Below the pieces are notes generated by a model. It made no database searches. It was not told where the DNA came from and was given only the letters and a program-made list of their open reading frames with translations. The translations under genes were made by a program, and so were the position numbers. From contig NOXC01000004.1 in the NCBI GenBank assembly GCA_003265435.1, forward strand, positions 186,001-250,000: a stretch of 64,000 nucleotides of DNA. Reading direction: 5' to 3'. Below are positions 1-8,104 of this stretch, piece by piece. Numbering within the stretch: position 1 is the first letter of the stretch; every line of letters starts with the position of its first letter. This DNA comes from Cellvibrionaceae bacterium AOL6. Lineage in GTDB: Bacteria > Pseudomonadota > Gammaproteobacteria > Pseudomonadales > Cellvibrionaceae.

Positions 1-72
1 ACCCTCTGGGCCAGCGTGACACGCATCATGTACGAAGCCGCATTGGGCGTAGCCGCACTGCGCTCACTCTAG
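1..72 (+). CDS. C-terminal end of an unidentified protein (5' truncated)
   Basis: The reading frame from base 1 is open for 23 codons and stops at TAG 70-72, giving a C-terminus that ends in ALGVAALRSL. Composition is compatible with the tail of a helical protein, but I cannot name the family from so few residues. It is followed within 70 bases by tRNA-Val on the same strand. Confidence 0.45.
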   Translation, partial: TLWASVTRIMYEAALGVAALRSL

Positions 73-140
73 GAAATTTTCTGTTGCACATGCGAGAGAG
101 CGTGTTTACAATACGCGCCCTCTCGCACAGAGAGCTTGAT

Positions 141-217
141 AGGACCGTAGCTCAGTTGGTTAGAGCACCACCTTGACATGGTGGGGGTCAGCGGTTCGAG
201 TCCGCTCGGTCCTACCA
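141..217 (+). tRNA. tRNA-Val (GAC)
   Basis: A 77-nt cloverleaf with a 7-bp acceptor stem (AGGACCG with CGGTCCT), D-arm GCTCAGTTGGTTAGAGC, anticodon loop CTTGACA with anticodon GAC, T-arm with GGTTCGAGTCC, discriminator A and encoded CCA. The anticodon arm matches gammaproteobacterial tRNA-Val(GAC) as I know it. Confidence 0.95.
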
Positions 218-330
218 ATAACTCAGAACGTTTTTAGTTTAAAAACAATGAGTTATTTGCGACTTCTAGTGTTGACATGCTGTAACCGCAACATTAAGAT
301 ACGCGCACTTTTGGGATACGTCCCGACTAC

Positions 331-406
331 TCCGCCTTAGCTCAGTTGGTAGAGCAAATGACTGTTAATCATTGGGTCGCTGGTTCGAGCCCAGCAGGCG
401 GAGCCA
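331..406 (+). tRNA. tRNA-Asn (GTT)
   Basis: A 76-nt cloverleaf: acceptor stem TCCGCCT with AGGCGGA, anticodon arm with loop CTGTTAA (anticodon GTT), T-loop GTTCGAGCC, encoded CCA. It lies 113 bases after tRNA-Val. Its 3' end and the terminator after it are duplicated 124 bases downstream, which suggests use as an integration target in the past. Confidence 0.96.
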
Positions 407-448
407 AATTGAAAAACCGTTGTCGCAAGACAGCGGTTTTTTTTCGCC
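383..448 (+). repeat. Direct repeat copy 1: tRNA-Asn 3' end plus terminator
   Basis: From the T-loop (GTTCGAGCC) through CCA, spacer and terminator to TTTCGCC. Identical to 507-573 except for eight instead of nine T in the terminator tract. Confidence 0.9.
412..444 (+). terminator. Intrinsic terminator after tRNA-Asn
   Basis: Stem AAAAACCGTTGTC with GACAGCGGTTTTT (one G-U pair), GCAA tetraloop, then a run of eight T. It begins six bases after the tRNA CCA end. Confidence 0.9.
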
Positions 449-506
449 CAATGATTGGTGCTAGTCGCACCCGCCAATCATTGGCGCCTTCAACTGAAGC
501 CGCCTA

Positions 507-573
507 GTTCGAGCCCAGCAGGCGGAGCCAAATTGAAAAACCGTTGTCGCAAGACAGCGGTTTTTTTTTCGCC
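507..573 (+). repeat. Direct repeat copy 2: orphan tRNA-Asn 3' end plus terminator
   Basis: A 67-nt copy of 383-448 without the 5' half of the tRNA, so it cannot encode a functional tRNA. Tyrosine-recombinase elements that use tRNA 3' ends leave this kind of displaced copy. No integrase is nearby, so it would be a remnant; a simple local duplication is the alternative. Confidence 0.85.
536..569 (+). terminator. Second copy of the tRNA-Asn terminator
   Basis: Same hairpin as 412-444, followed by nine T. It is part of the duplicated segment. Confidence 0.8.
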
Positions 574-582
574 TCTTTAAAA

Positions 583-622
583 TGGGGTCAGATCACATTT
601 TAATAAATCTGTTCTGACCCCA
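583..622. repeat. GGGGTCAGA palindrome, copy 1
   Basis: Arms TGGGGTCAGA (583-592) and TCTGACCCCA (613-622) around a 20-nt AT-rich centre. The methyltransferase stop codon lies three bases beyond the right arm. Copies 2 and 3 are at 2775 and 5445. Extragenic palindromes with this core are associated in Gammaproteobacteria, as I recall, with REP-type elements. Confidence 0.85.
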
Positions 623-624
623 AT

Positions 625-1323
625 TTAGGCTTTATATGCGTACCAAGCGCTTATTAGCGCCGCTTGATAGAACAAGATTGGTTCGTGAAACCCGCCCGCG
701 GCGATGATCGACTCCACTTCGGGTGCAGGCAATATTGCGACATCCGTCTTCCATGCGGCCTTGGCACGTAGCAATGCGGCTTCAGGTACCTCGGCTGCAG
801 AAAGCATGTTCATCCAGACCTGAGTAAGCGAATCAAATTTTGGATCGGCTGTATCTGCAGACAGGTCGGCACTGACTAAGACGCCGGCTTCGAGTAAATT
901 ACAGGCGATGGCTTGAAAAAATGCAGAGCGCTCTTCTTTATTGAGCAAAAATTGCGACACCATGAAACACGTCGCGGCGTGGTGTTGATGGCCACTATTG
1001 CTCAATGAATCCAGAAAACCTAGATGAAACGTGCATCGAGAAAAATAGCCTTCTTTTTCTGATTTCTCTCGACAAATTTGCATCATCCCCGGTGAAGGTT
1101 CGACCACAGTGAATCGCCATTCCGGGTAACACTTAGCAAAGTAACTCAGCTCATCACCCGTGCCTGCGCCAACACAGAGTACGCGAGCATCTCTCGGCAG
1201 GTTCGAAAAAACGGACTCCGCCAAAAAGTACAGTGCCTGCCGAATCCATTGTGTTTTTTCGTTGCGCTTGTCGTAGTCAAGTGCCTGCTGATCGAATATC
1301 TCTTTAATTCTCTGTTGCCGCAT
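625..1323 (-). CDS. Class I SAM-dependent methyltransferase, downstream partner of a dithiol-oxidase-like flavoprotein
   Basis: A 232-residue protein with a Rossmann methyltransferase core: motif I VLCVGAGTGDE (about residues 48-58) and acidic motif II VEPSPGM (74-80). I start it at ATG 1323, which has GGAAGGAG just upstream; a longer frame to 1449 would overlap the preceding gene and lacks a ribosome site. It lies 28 bases after the flavoprotein stop on the same strand, so the two are probably one operon under the divergent Rrf2 regulator. The substrate cannot be read from the sequence. Next to a CPYC-type dithiol oxidase, an S-methyltransferase acting on a reactive thiol is a reasonable guess, by analogy with fungal GliT plus thiomethyltransferase pairs. 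Confidence 0.85.
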   Translation of the reverse strand: MRQQRIKEIFDQQALDYDKRNEKTQWIRQALYFLAESVFSNLPRDARVLCVGAGTGDELSYFAKCYPEWRFTVVEPSPGMMQICREKSEKEGYFSRCTFHLGFLDSLSNSGHQHHAATCFMVSQFLLNKEERSAFFQAIACNLLEAGVLVSADLSADTADPKFDSLTQVWMNMLSAAEVPEAALLRAKAAWKTDVAILPAPEVESIIAAGGFHEPILFYQAALISAWYAYKA

Positions 1324-1351
1324 TACTATTTGCTCCTTCCTAACTACAACC

Positions 1352-2254
1352 CTAGTCCTCGAATACGAGCGATCGGTGAGCAGCAATTCCCGCCATGGTT
1401 CCCGAGGCCATTGCAAACGTGCCATTTTGCATGGGATTGGACAGGTCACCCGCTACAAATACGCCCTTTTTTGAGCTCTCTTTTAACTCATTCACTTTAA
1501 CGATTCGCCCAAAAGGCGAGTCAACCATCTCCAGCTCGAAACTTTTGAGAAAGCCTAGATTGGCCGATACATGAGGCGTTATATACAAACCGTCTATTCT
1601 CACTGTGCGCCCATCTTCAAGTTCAACGGAGCTCAGGCCTTCTCCATCACCATTAACTTGAACCACTGACGATACCTCTATCGACACACCCCGCGACGTT
1701 AGACACTCCTGTATTTCCTGATCCGGCACAAATTGCCCTTGCGTGAAAAGTGTCGTCGCCCCCCAATCCGGCAGCAGTGCGGCTTGATGAAAGGACATTT
1801 CACTACTTGCCAGTACACCGAGCTCACGGCCTCTCAATTCATACCCATGACAATACGGGCAATGCAGAACGCTCTTTCCCCAGTGCGGCTCTAAGCCTGG
1901 AATATTCGGTAAAATATCGGTAATTCCCGCAGCGATAATCAGACGTTTAGACGCGAACGTTTTACGCGCTTCAGTGGCTACATTGAACGCCCCCGCGACC
2001 CCGTCGATATTGCTCACGGTATCATCAATCAACTCAAAGCTGGGATAGCGTTGTAATTGCGCCAGCGCCCTCGATCGAATTTCTGAAGGGGACATGCCAT
2101 CCAAACATGCTATCCCGTGCGAAGCCTTAGCAAACCGATTTCGAGGGCGGTTATGATCGATCATCAGCACCCTCCTCTGAGCCCTCACCAATGGCATCGC
2201 CGCAGATAAACCCGCAAAACTGCCTCCAATGATAACCACATCCTGCACTGTCAT
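1352..2254 (-). CDS. FAD-dependent dithiol oxidase / thioredoxin-reductase-like flavoprotein
   Basis: A 300-residue flavoprotein with an N-terminal FAD-binding GGSFAGLSAA motif (about 10-19), an active-site HCPYCHGYE with Cys132 and Cys135, and a C-terminal GVFVAGDL FAD motif. The second Rossmann site, GxGxxA for NADPH in true thioredoxin reductases, is replaced by GVLASSEMSFHQ, so NADPH binding may be lost. That pattern, with CxxCHG(Y/F)E, resembles GliT/HlmI-type dithiol oxidases that close disulfides in dithiol natural products using O2; this family link is my inference. ATG 2254 has GGAGGAGA in front. It leads the operon with the methyltransferase and is divergent from the Rrf2 gene. Confidence 0.85.
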   Translation of the reverse strand: MTVQDVVIIGGSFAGLSAAMPLVRAQRRVLMIDHNRPRNRFAKASHGIACLDGMSPSEIRSRALAQLQRYPSFELIDDTVSNIDGVAGAFNVATEARKTFASKRLIIAAGITDILPNIPGLEPHWGKSVLHCPYCHGYELRGRELGVLASSEMSFHQAALLPDWGATTLFTQGQFVPDQEIQECLTSRGVSIEVSSVVQVNGDGEGLSSVELEDGRTVRIDGLYITPHVSANLGFLKSFELEMVDSPFGRIVKVNELKESSKKGVFVAGDLSNPMQNGTFAMASGTMAGIAAHRSLVFED

Positions 2255-2273
2255 GACGTATCTCCTCCGGCAT

Positions 2274-2296
2274 TATGTAACTTATACTGTTACATA
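2274..2296. promoter_or_regulatory. Candidate Rrf2 operator in the divergent promoter region
   Basis: A dyad TATGTAAC-N7-GTTACATA lies between the flavoprotein and Rrf2 genes. A half-site-like ATGTAACTT recurs at 2318-2326. The position between divergent genes fits autoregulation and control of the neighbouring operon; the protein-site pairing is inferred. Confidence 0.5.
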
Positions 2297-2371
2297 TAAG
2301 AGGCCGCATGACAACAAATGTAACTTTATAAGTTTCGTGTTAAGGTGCCGCGTTATTCAGCAGGAGGAAAT

Positions 2372-2776
2372 ATGCGTAAAGACAGTCGACTCTCGAGGGT
2401 GCTCCATATCTTGGTTCACCTCAGCTCATCCGACGAGCCTGTCACTTCAGAAACCCTCGCGGCCATGCTGAGAACAAACGCCGTCGTGGTCAGACGAACG
2501 ATGGCACTACTTAGAGAAAAAGGCTTCGTTCAGTCCGCCAAAGGCCACAAAGGCGGATGGACTGCATTGAAACCGCTGAGTCAAATCACCCTACTCGATA
2601 TCCACCAAGCGTTGGGTGAAAGCTCCGTATTCACAATCGGCCTGACGGACGAACACAATAACTGCCGCATTGAGCATGCGGTAAATCACGCACTGCAAGA
2701 AACGATGGAAGAAGCTCAAAGCCTGCTGCTAAAGCGGTTCTCCGAGATCACACTAGACAGCTTTGCGGTACTCTAA
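2372..2776 (+). CDS. Rrf2-family transcriptional regulator
   Basis: A 134-residue protein with the winged helix of the Rrf2 family: RLSRVLHILVHLS at the N-terminus, a recognition helix around residues 24-45 (VTSETLAAMLRTNAVVVRR), and the wing sequence AKGHKGGWT with LDIHQAL after it. It has a single cysteine (Cys98) rather than the three iron-sulfur ligands of IscR/NsrR, so a cluster is unlikely and it may be a cluster-free (YwnA/CymR-like) member. ATG 2372 follows CAGGAGGAA. It is divergent from the flavoprotein-methyltransferase operon, which it probably controls. Its stop codon overlaps palindrome copy 2. Confidence 0.9.
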   Translation: MRKDSRLSRVLHILVHLSSSDEPVTSETLAAMLRTNAVVVRRTMALLREKGFVQSAKGHKGGWTALKPLSQITLLDIHQALGESSVFTIGLTDEHNNCRIEHAVNHALQETMEEAQSLLLKRFSEITLDSFAVL

Positions 2777-2824
2777 AATTGGGGTCAGATGAACAATGCA
2801 ATATTGTCATCTGACCCCAATTTT
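2775..2824. repeat. GGGGTCAGA palindrome, copy 2
   Basis: Perfect 18-bp arms AAAATTGGGGTCAGATGA (2775-2792) and their complement (2807-2824) around a 14-nt loop. It overlaps the last two bases of the rrf2 stop codon and could act as a transcription terminator as well as a repeat. Confidence 0.9.
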
Positions 2825-3013
2825 AATCACCCACACCTTCGAATTAGATCGAGTTATTAAAACCTCAGCATCTATTCTTATTTATTATTTTCCAACCGGA
2901 ATTGCCAACTGGTTGACAGACCAACCTTACCAATATCCTTAATGTGCATGGCTGCCACGGGCATAGCCGAGCCAAGATTCCAGCCGCCTAGAAGCTCACC
3001 AAACCACACGGAT

Positions 3014-5398
3014 ATGTTTATGAAGCCCCTATTCTTTTTCAAATTAGCTATTTTAAGCGTAATTCCCCTGTTGGCTTCATGCGGGGGTGGGAGTGAGGGT
3101 GACCAAATATTGGGTCCCGAGCCAAGCCCCTCAGCGGCGCCCGAACCCACCCCAAACCCGAGTACTGCGCCATCGCCAGGACCGTCTAGTGTTCCCCTCC
3201 CATCACCAACTACGACGCCAAGCCCCATTCCGAGCGATGCGCCCACGCCTGAGCCCATTTTCTCCGCAACGCCGGTACCTGTGCCCAGCACCACCCCGAC
3301 ACTCGCGCCCTCGCCCACCCCAACACCCGAACCCAGCCCGACACCGAGCGACAGCGCTTGTCGTCTGAATGATGAGCTGCAAATCGTTTCTGCAAGTGAT
3401 GATGGTAGCCACGATGGCAACGAGCCTGTCGGGGCGATTGATAACGACCTCACGCCAGAATCTCGCTGGTCCTCCGAAGGCGTTGGAAAAACACTCACTC
3501 TAACACTCGCCGAGCTTGGCTCTATTAGTGAAATTCGGACATCTTGGTATCAGTATGACCAACGAACGGCCTACTACGAATTAGAAGGCTCCGAGGACGG
3601 ACAAAACTGGACAACACTGCTTACGAATGGACAAAGCGACTCACAACAATGGCAGGTCGATAGCATCAATGAGGTTGACGCTCGATTTATTCGGATTATA
3701 GGAAACGGAAATTCATCGAACGCTTGGAATAGTCTTATTGAAGTCGACGTCATCGGATGTGTTCTTGGTGAATCCGTCCCCACCCCGAGTCCGCTACCGT
3801 CGCCAACACCCGTGCCGACGCCAGATCCTACGCCAACCCCTATGCCTGAGCCGACTCCCACACCGACGCCACAACCGACGCCAACCCCAACGCCCGAGCC
3901 GACTCCCACGCCGACGCCACAACCGACGGCAACCCCAATGCCCGAGCCGACTCCCACGCCGACGCCACAACCAACGGCAACCCCAACGCCCGAGCCGACT
4001 CCCACGCCGACGCCACAACCGACGGCAACCCCAACGCCCGAGCCGACTCCCACGCCGACGCCACAACCGACGCCAACCCCAACGCCTGAGCCTACGCCGA
4101 CGCCTGAGCCAACCCCTGATGACCCGGTCACAGGCGATACGCTCCAAGCGACACCAGATTCACTCAATGAAGTGCTTGCGTCGGCATCGGGTGGAGACGA
4201 GATCATCGTTACCGGCACTGGAGAAATCTCACTCAAAAACATCCACTTCGACACTCCCGTACTCATTCGAGCTGCAAGCGTAGGCAGCACCATGCTCACT
4301 AATGCCACCATAGACAATAGCAGCAATATCAATTTGCAGGGCTTCGTCTTTGGCCCGAATGACGAGAGTACCTATCTGAAAATCGTCAACTCAACCCATA
4401 TTAAAATTTTGAGGAATGTGTTCGATCACTATAACGTCACAGAAAATCAGACGGCAATCGTGCTCACTCAGGCGAGTGACACGATCACTATCGCGTACAA
4501 CGCATTCAGAGATAAGAACCTGGCCCAGGTGAACGGCACTAAAGTGACGGGCAGTTATATCAAAACCCAATTCGACGACCCGCTCATGACGAAAAACCTG
4601 CATATTCACCACAACCACTTCAAGAATATTGCACCTTACCTTGTGGACGGCGTACCCGCAGGGGATTCAGATCGAGAAGCGATCGCGATGGGAATTGCCG
4701 ATTCGCAAGACGTGGAAACCCACAACATCATTGAATACAACCTGTTTGAGAATTGTGACGGCGAGAACGAAATTATCACGGTGAAAACATCGAATAATAT
4801 TTTCCGCCACAACACCTTCTTAAATTCCATGGGCTCACTGTCCTTTCGTCTCGGGTCAAATAATGAGGCGTATGGAAATTACTTCTACGGTAGCGGAGCG
4901 GGCGACAACGTCACCGACGATAACTACGAAACGGGAGGCATTCGGGTATACGGCGCTGGGCACCGGATCTACGAGAACTATATGGAAAACCTCACCGGAA
5001 CAAGTTGGCGCAGACCCATTCTCATTGACTCTGGCGACACTTCAGATAGCAGCGGCAACGACAGTCATGAAACATCGACGCAGGTAGATGTGGTGTCCAA
5101 TGTGATCGTGAACAGCTTCGGTGGGATTTATATTGGCGGCGACCGCTACACGAACATGCCCAAGGAAATTTTGATAGAAGGCAATACCGTCATCGCGAAT
5201 ACAGGCGTCGCGTTTTCCAATCGCGCGGATCAAAGCTCGAACATGTGGCTGGAGAATCGTGCGTACGTCACTGGTGACGCCGTCCTGTCGGATGGCGGTG
5301 CACTGAGTACAAATGAGGTGGAAGCGCTGAACACTGTGCCGCAGCTGCCAACACCTCGCCCTTTAACTGAAGCGGATGTCGGTCCCTTTGCTGATTAG
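3014..5398 (+). CDS. Secreted lipoprotein: F5/8-type (CBM32-like) domain, Pro-Thr linkers, PL6-like alginate/chondroitin lyase
   Basis: A 794-residue protein. Order: lipoprotein signal with lipobox LLASC (Cys23), a first Pro/Ser/Thr linker (about 33-112), a discoidin-like domain (about 117-249), a second linker of TPTPTPQP-type repeats (about 256-370), then a right-handed beta-helix (about 374-794). The helix carries PL6 hallmarks: NEIITVK with Lys591, GSLSFRLG with Arg612, GGIRVYG, and many N-x-F turns. PL6 enzymes cleave alginate or chondroitin/dermatan by beta-elimination using Lys and Arg with Ca2+. The usual Arg-His-Gly is Arg-Leu-Gly here. It is probably anchored to the outer membrane with the catalytic part exposed. 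ATG 3014 has a weak ribosome site; ATG 3020 is possible. Substrate uncertain. Confidence 0.85.
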   Translation: MFMKPLFFFKLAILSVIPLLASCGGGSEGDQILGPEPSPSAAPEPTPNPSTAPSPGPSSVPLPSPTTTPSPIPSDAPTPEPIFSATPVPVPSTTPTLAPSPTPTPEPSPTPSDSACRLNDELQIVSASDDGSHDGNEPVGAIDNDLTPESRWSSEGVGKTLTLTLAELGSISEIRTSWYQYDQRTAYYELEGSEDGQNWTTLLTNGQSDSQQWQVDSINEVDARFIRIIGNGNSSNAWNSLIEVDVIGCVLGESVPTPSPLPSPTPVPTPDPTPTPMPEPTPTPTPQPTPTPTPEPTPTPTPQPTATPMPEPTPTPTPQPTATPTPEPTPTPTPQPTATPTPEPTPTPTPQPTPTPTPEPTPTPEPTPDDPVTGDTLQATPDSLNEVLASASGGDEIIVTGTGEISLKNIHFDTPVLIRAASVGSTMLTNATIDNSSNINLQGFVFGPNDESTYLKIVNSTHIKILRNVFDHYNVTENQTAIVLTQASDTITIAYNAFRDKNLAQVNGTKVTGSYIKTQFDDPLMTKNLHIHHNHFKNIAPYLVDGVPAGDSDREAIAMGIADSQDVETHNIIEYNLFENCDGENEIITVKTSNNIFRHNTFLNSMGSLSFRLGSNNEAYGNYFYGSGAGDNVTDDNYETGGIRVYGAGHRIYENYMENLTGTSWRRPILIDSGDTSDSSGNDSHETSTQVDVVSNVIVNSFGGIYIGGDRYTNMPKEILIEGNTVIANTGVAFSNRADQSSNMWLENRAYVTGDAVLSDGGALSTNEVEALNTVPQLPTPRPLTEADVGPFAD
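3845..4084 (+). repeat. Five 48-nt tandem units encoding the Pro-Thr linker
   Basis: Units encode [12 protein letters not shown](P/A)TP(T/M) five times in register, with a few synonymous and Ala/Pro changes, followed by shorter TPEP repeats. Such linkers space binding and catalytic domains in secreted polysaccharide-degrading enzymes. Confidence 0.9.
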
Positions 5399-5444
5399 CA
5401 AGACTTTACCGTTTCTTTTTTAGGGTGCGTAAAAAGGTAGAAAG

Positions 5445-5482
5445 GGGGTCAGATCACAATTTAAAAATGTGTATCTGACCCC
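5445..5482. repeat. GGGGTCAGA palindrome, copy 3
   Basis: Arms GGGGTCAGAT (5445-5454) and ATCTGACCCC (5473-5482). It lies between the convergent lyase and TonB-receptor genes, six bases from the receptor stop codon, where it may serve as a shared terminator. Confidence 0.85.
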
Positions 5483-5488
5483 ATTTAT

Positions 5489-7543
5489 TTAGAAGTTGAG
5501 GGAGCCTGTCAGGCGGAGTGTTTGGGGCTCAAAGACGTGGTAGTGAATGTCGTCTGTGGCGCTGCCTGGGGCTTCGTTGGCGAGTCGGGAAGCGTAGTAG
5601 TAGTCGATGTCGTGATCGCTGCTGTCGAGCAAATTGAGCACTTCAAGGTCTACGCCCCAGCGTGTGGTGTGGTAGCCGAGCATGGCGTTGATAATGGTGC
5701 TGCTGTCGGAGTAAATCGTATTGTCTTCGTCCAATGGGCGATCGGAGAAATAGCGCGCGCGCAGGCTACCCTGCCAACCACTTTGCCACTTCGCGCTGAC
5801 GCCGGCCTGCAATACATGCTCGATGCTGCCGGGAATGGCCTGCCCCTCATAGTCCCCACCGGCCCACTCTGAATTGGTCCATGCATACTCGGCGTCGAGC
5901 GTGAAAACATCGTTAATAAAGTAATAGGCCGTCAACTCAAGACCGTAGCGCTCGGACGCATCGCTCGCTTCGGTCGTGCCCGCATCCCCGACAAACAATA
6001 ACTCGCTGTCGAGCGACAGATACCACAGCGCCACGGAGGTATTGAGTTTTTGACCGGGGAAGCCGCGCAAGCCGAGTTCGTAGCCTTCCGAACGTACCAG
6101 AGGGGTCACCGGGTCCACCGCGTCGCCCGAGGCAGGATCGAGTGTGGTGGTCACGCCACGTGCGTCGTTGGAGTGGAAGCTCTGCCCCCACGAGGCGTAG
6201 CCTTCCCATTCATCCGAAAAGGCTTTCACGATATTCGCACGCACCGACGTCAGCCCTTCATCTCCGTTACCGGCATTTGCATTCATGTCAACGCCATTGC
6301 GGTTCTCGTCCACTCGCGCCGCGACATCAAAGGTGTAGTAGTCATAGCGAAGAACCAAGGTACTGCGCAATGTTTCCGACCAATGCTGTTCGTTCTGCCA
6401 AAACAGAGCGATGCTGCCCTCTTCTACACTGTCACTGCGCGTTACGCCGAGGCGCTGTCGATCTTGGGTGCTATAGAGACCCACTTCCGCAATATCATCG
6501 TAGCGGAAAGTACTTCCCAGTGTGTTCTCTGTCGCGATCCCCATGAACTCGACCGGGCGCGTCCACTCATAGTGACCACCGTAGATCCAGCGCTCATCGA
6601 CTTGCTCGAATTGATCGCCGTTCGTTTCGTCATCTAAGAAATAGGTGAAATTCGACCAAAGCTGCATGTCGTAACGTATTGCGTACACGTTCGCTTCATG
6701 CTCGGCATTTTCGACACTGAGATTCAGACTGTAACGGCTCGAGTTACCTCCTACGGTGGTATCGATCGAACCGTATTCGTCGATCAGACCACTGGTCACC
6801 GCCCGGCGTGGAATCTGATCCGCACTGTTCCAGCTGTTGTCGTAGGCCATCAAGCCCAAGCCCCATTCGGTATCGCCTACTCGGTGACGCAATTTATACA
6901 GGGCATTGATCTTGTCGAGATCTTCATCGATGTCCGACCACGGCCCCTGATAGCGATTCACTTCCAGTGCGCCGATGTGCGAGGTCTCACCGCTTTGAGT
7001 GCCCGCCAGCGCAACAAGGCGACCGTAGTCGTCTTCACCGAGTGTGAGCGATACCTGGTTGTGCTCTGGCCGCCATGCGGTACGTAAATCCGCGCGACCC
7101 GCCGCGCTGAAGTCGCCTGACTGGGCTCGGTAAGCGCCCTTGTCATAACGAATTTGCTCAATCGCTTCTGGAATCACGAAATTCAAGTCCGTGTAGCCCT
7201 GACCATGGCCATGGCTGCGCATATTGACCGGCATATTGTCGACATAGGTGGCGAAGTCGGTGCCGTGATCTAAATTGAAGCCCCGCAAGAAGTATTGGTT
7301 CGCTTTACCGGTTCCGCTGTGCTGCGTCACGATCATGCCTGGAATGAGCTCGAGCACCTCGCCGGTGCGCAGACGCGGACGAATCTGAATCTCCTGCTGC
7401 CCCACCACGCCTTCAGAAGCCGAAACAGCATCACCAATAAGGTTTATACTCCGCCCCTGGACATGTATGATTTCTTCCGCCTGAGCGAAGACAGCAGTAC
7501 CGGCAACGAAAAGGGCCAGTATACGGGGTGCAAAAGTCGGCAT
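5489..7543 (-). CDS. TonB-dependent outer-membrane receptor
   Basis: A 684-residue protein with a signal peptide ending near AQA (22), a TonB-box-like EIIHVQG just after it, a plug domain with GxxxVLELIPGM and LRGFNLDHGTDF, and a beta-barrel that ends in the typical aromatic C-terminus SLNF. A His-Gly rich loop MRSHGHGQGYTD (about 108-118) is notable. It imports an unknown ligand using TonB-ExbBD energy. It is divergent from the BlaI/M56 pair, with about 100 bases between, so its expression may be under that system. No ligand-specific biosynthetic genes are adjacent, so I do not assign siderophore, sugar or metal. Confidence 0.9.
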   Translation of the reverse strand: MPTFAPRILALFVAGTAVFAQAEEIIHVQGRSINLIGDAVSASEGVVGQQEIQIRPRLRTGEVLELIPGMIVTQHSGTGKANQYFLRGFNLDHGTDFATYVDNMPVNMRSHGHGQGYTDLNFVIPEAIEQIRYDKGAYRAQSGDFSAAGRADLRTAWRPEHNQVSLTLGEDDYGRLVALAGTQSGETSHIGALEVNRYQGPWSDIDEDLDKINALYKLRHRVGDTEWGLGLMAYDNSWNSADQIPRRAVTSGLIDEYGSIDTTVGGNSSRYSLNLSVENAEHEANVYAIRYDMQLWSNFTYFLDDETNGDQFEQVDERWIYGGHYEWTRPVEFMGIATENTLGSTFRYDDIAEVGLYSTQDRQRLGVTRSDSVEEGSIALFWQNEQHWSETLRSTLVLRYDYYTFDVAARVDENRNGVDMNANAGNGDEGLTSVRANIVKAFSDEWEGYASWGQSFHSNDARGVTTTLDPASGDAVDPVTPLVRSEGYELGLRGFPGQKLNTSVALWYLSLDSELLFVGDAGTTEASDASERYGLELTAYYFINDVFTLDAEYAWTNSEWAGGDYEGQAIPGSIEHVLQAGVSAKWQSGWQGSLRARYFSDRPLDEDNTIYSDSSTIINAMLGYHTTRWGVDLEVLNLLDSSDHDIDYYYASRLANEAPGSATDDIHYHVFEPQTLRLTGSLNF

Positions 7544-7602
7544 AGTGCTTACATCATCCTATGTGAATTCGAAAAACACACAGGCTAACAATTGACATCA
7601 AT

Positions 7603-7619
7603 ACCGAGAATAGATCGGT
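7603..7619. promoter_or_regulatory. Possible BlaI-type operator dyad
   Basis: ACCGA-N7-TCGGT lies between the divergent TonB receptor and blaI-like genes. Arms are only 5 bp and do not match the classical TACA/TGTA BlaI/CopY core, so this is weak. Confidence 0.25.
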
Positions 7620-7639
7620 TTTCGGCAAACACCTTTGGA

Positions 7640-8104
7640 ATGCCCAAGCTCATGGACAACTTGTTTTCTCACAAAACACGCAGCCCTATTGCCGCCTCTC
7701 TGGGTGACCGGGAGCTCAAAGTGCTGGAAACGCTCTGGCAGAGCGCGCCGCGCAGTGCTGTGGAGATTCATGAAGCCATGTACAGCGATGGCATCAGCCT
7801 CAATACCGTTCAAAGCACACTCGAACGCCTGCACCGCAAAGGCCTGTTAGACAGAAGTAAATCGGGCAGGAAATTTCTCTACGCCCCGGTTTTTGACAAG
7901 GCAGAGTTAATCAGCGGCCTGCTCAGTGACATGGCCAACGAACTTGCCGCCGGGGACATGCGCTCCATGGTCTCAGGCTTCTTGCGCTTCCTGAACAAAG
8001 GTAAGGGCTTGTCGTTCAGCCACCATGAGCTTGCCTGGCTCGAAGACAAGCTATCCAGCTCGCCGGACTCTCCAACCCCGAAAGGCGCCGATGAGCAACT
8101 TTAA
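7640..8104 (+). CDS. BlaI/MecI/CopY-family transcriptional repressor
   Basis: About 154 residues with the family's winged helix: LGDRELKVLETLW (21-33), recognition region ISLNTVQSTLERLHRKGLL (52-70) and wing SGRKFLYAPV. BlaI proteins dimerise through the C-terminus and are inactivated by cleavage triggered by a partner M56 membrane peptidase, and that partner is the next gene, overlapping by 14 bases. The start is uncertain: ATG 7640 or ATG 7652, with GGAA at 7637-7640 favouring the latter; a TTG at 7592 is unlikely. No beta-lactamase is nearby; the divergent TonB receptor is the plausible target. Confidence 0.85.
   Translation: MPKLMDNLFSHKTRSPIAASLGDRELKVLETLWQSAPRSAVEIHEAMYSDGISLNTVQSTLERLHRKGLLDRSKSGRKFLYAPVFDKAELISGLLSDMANELAAGDMRSMVSGFLRFLNKGKGLSFSHHELAWLEDKLSSSPDSPTPKGADEQL

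Noticed and set aside
1249-1500. Short plus-strand frame over the junction of methyltransferase and flavoprotein genes
   Set aside because: Antisense shadow without a start signal; both minus-strand genes are well supported.
2913-2943. TTGACA at 2913 as promoter of the lyase gene
   Set aside because: No acceptable -10 element at 16-18 bases spacing.
3845-4084. CRISPR-like regular repeats
   Set aside because: Units are contiguous without unique spacers and encode an in-frame protein linker.
3574-4332. Long antisense frames (252, 117 and 80 residues, rich in Gly-Val or Arg-Trp) across the Pro-Thr linker
   Set aside because: They are frame shadows of the 48-nt tandem repeat on the coding strand and have no ribosome site or family match.
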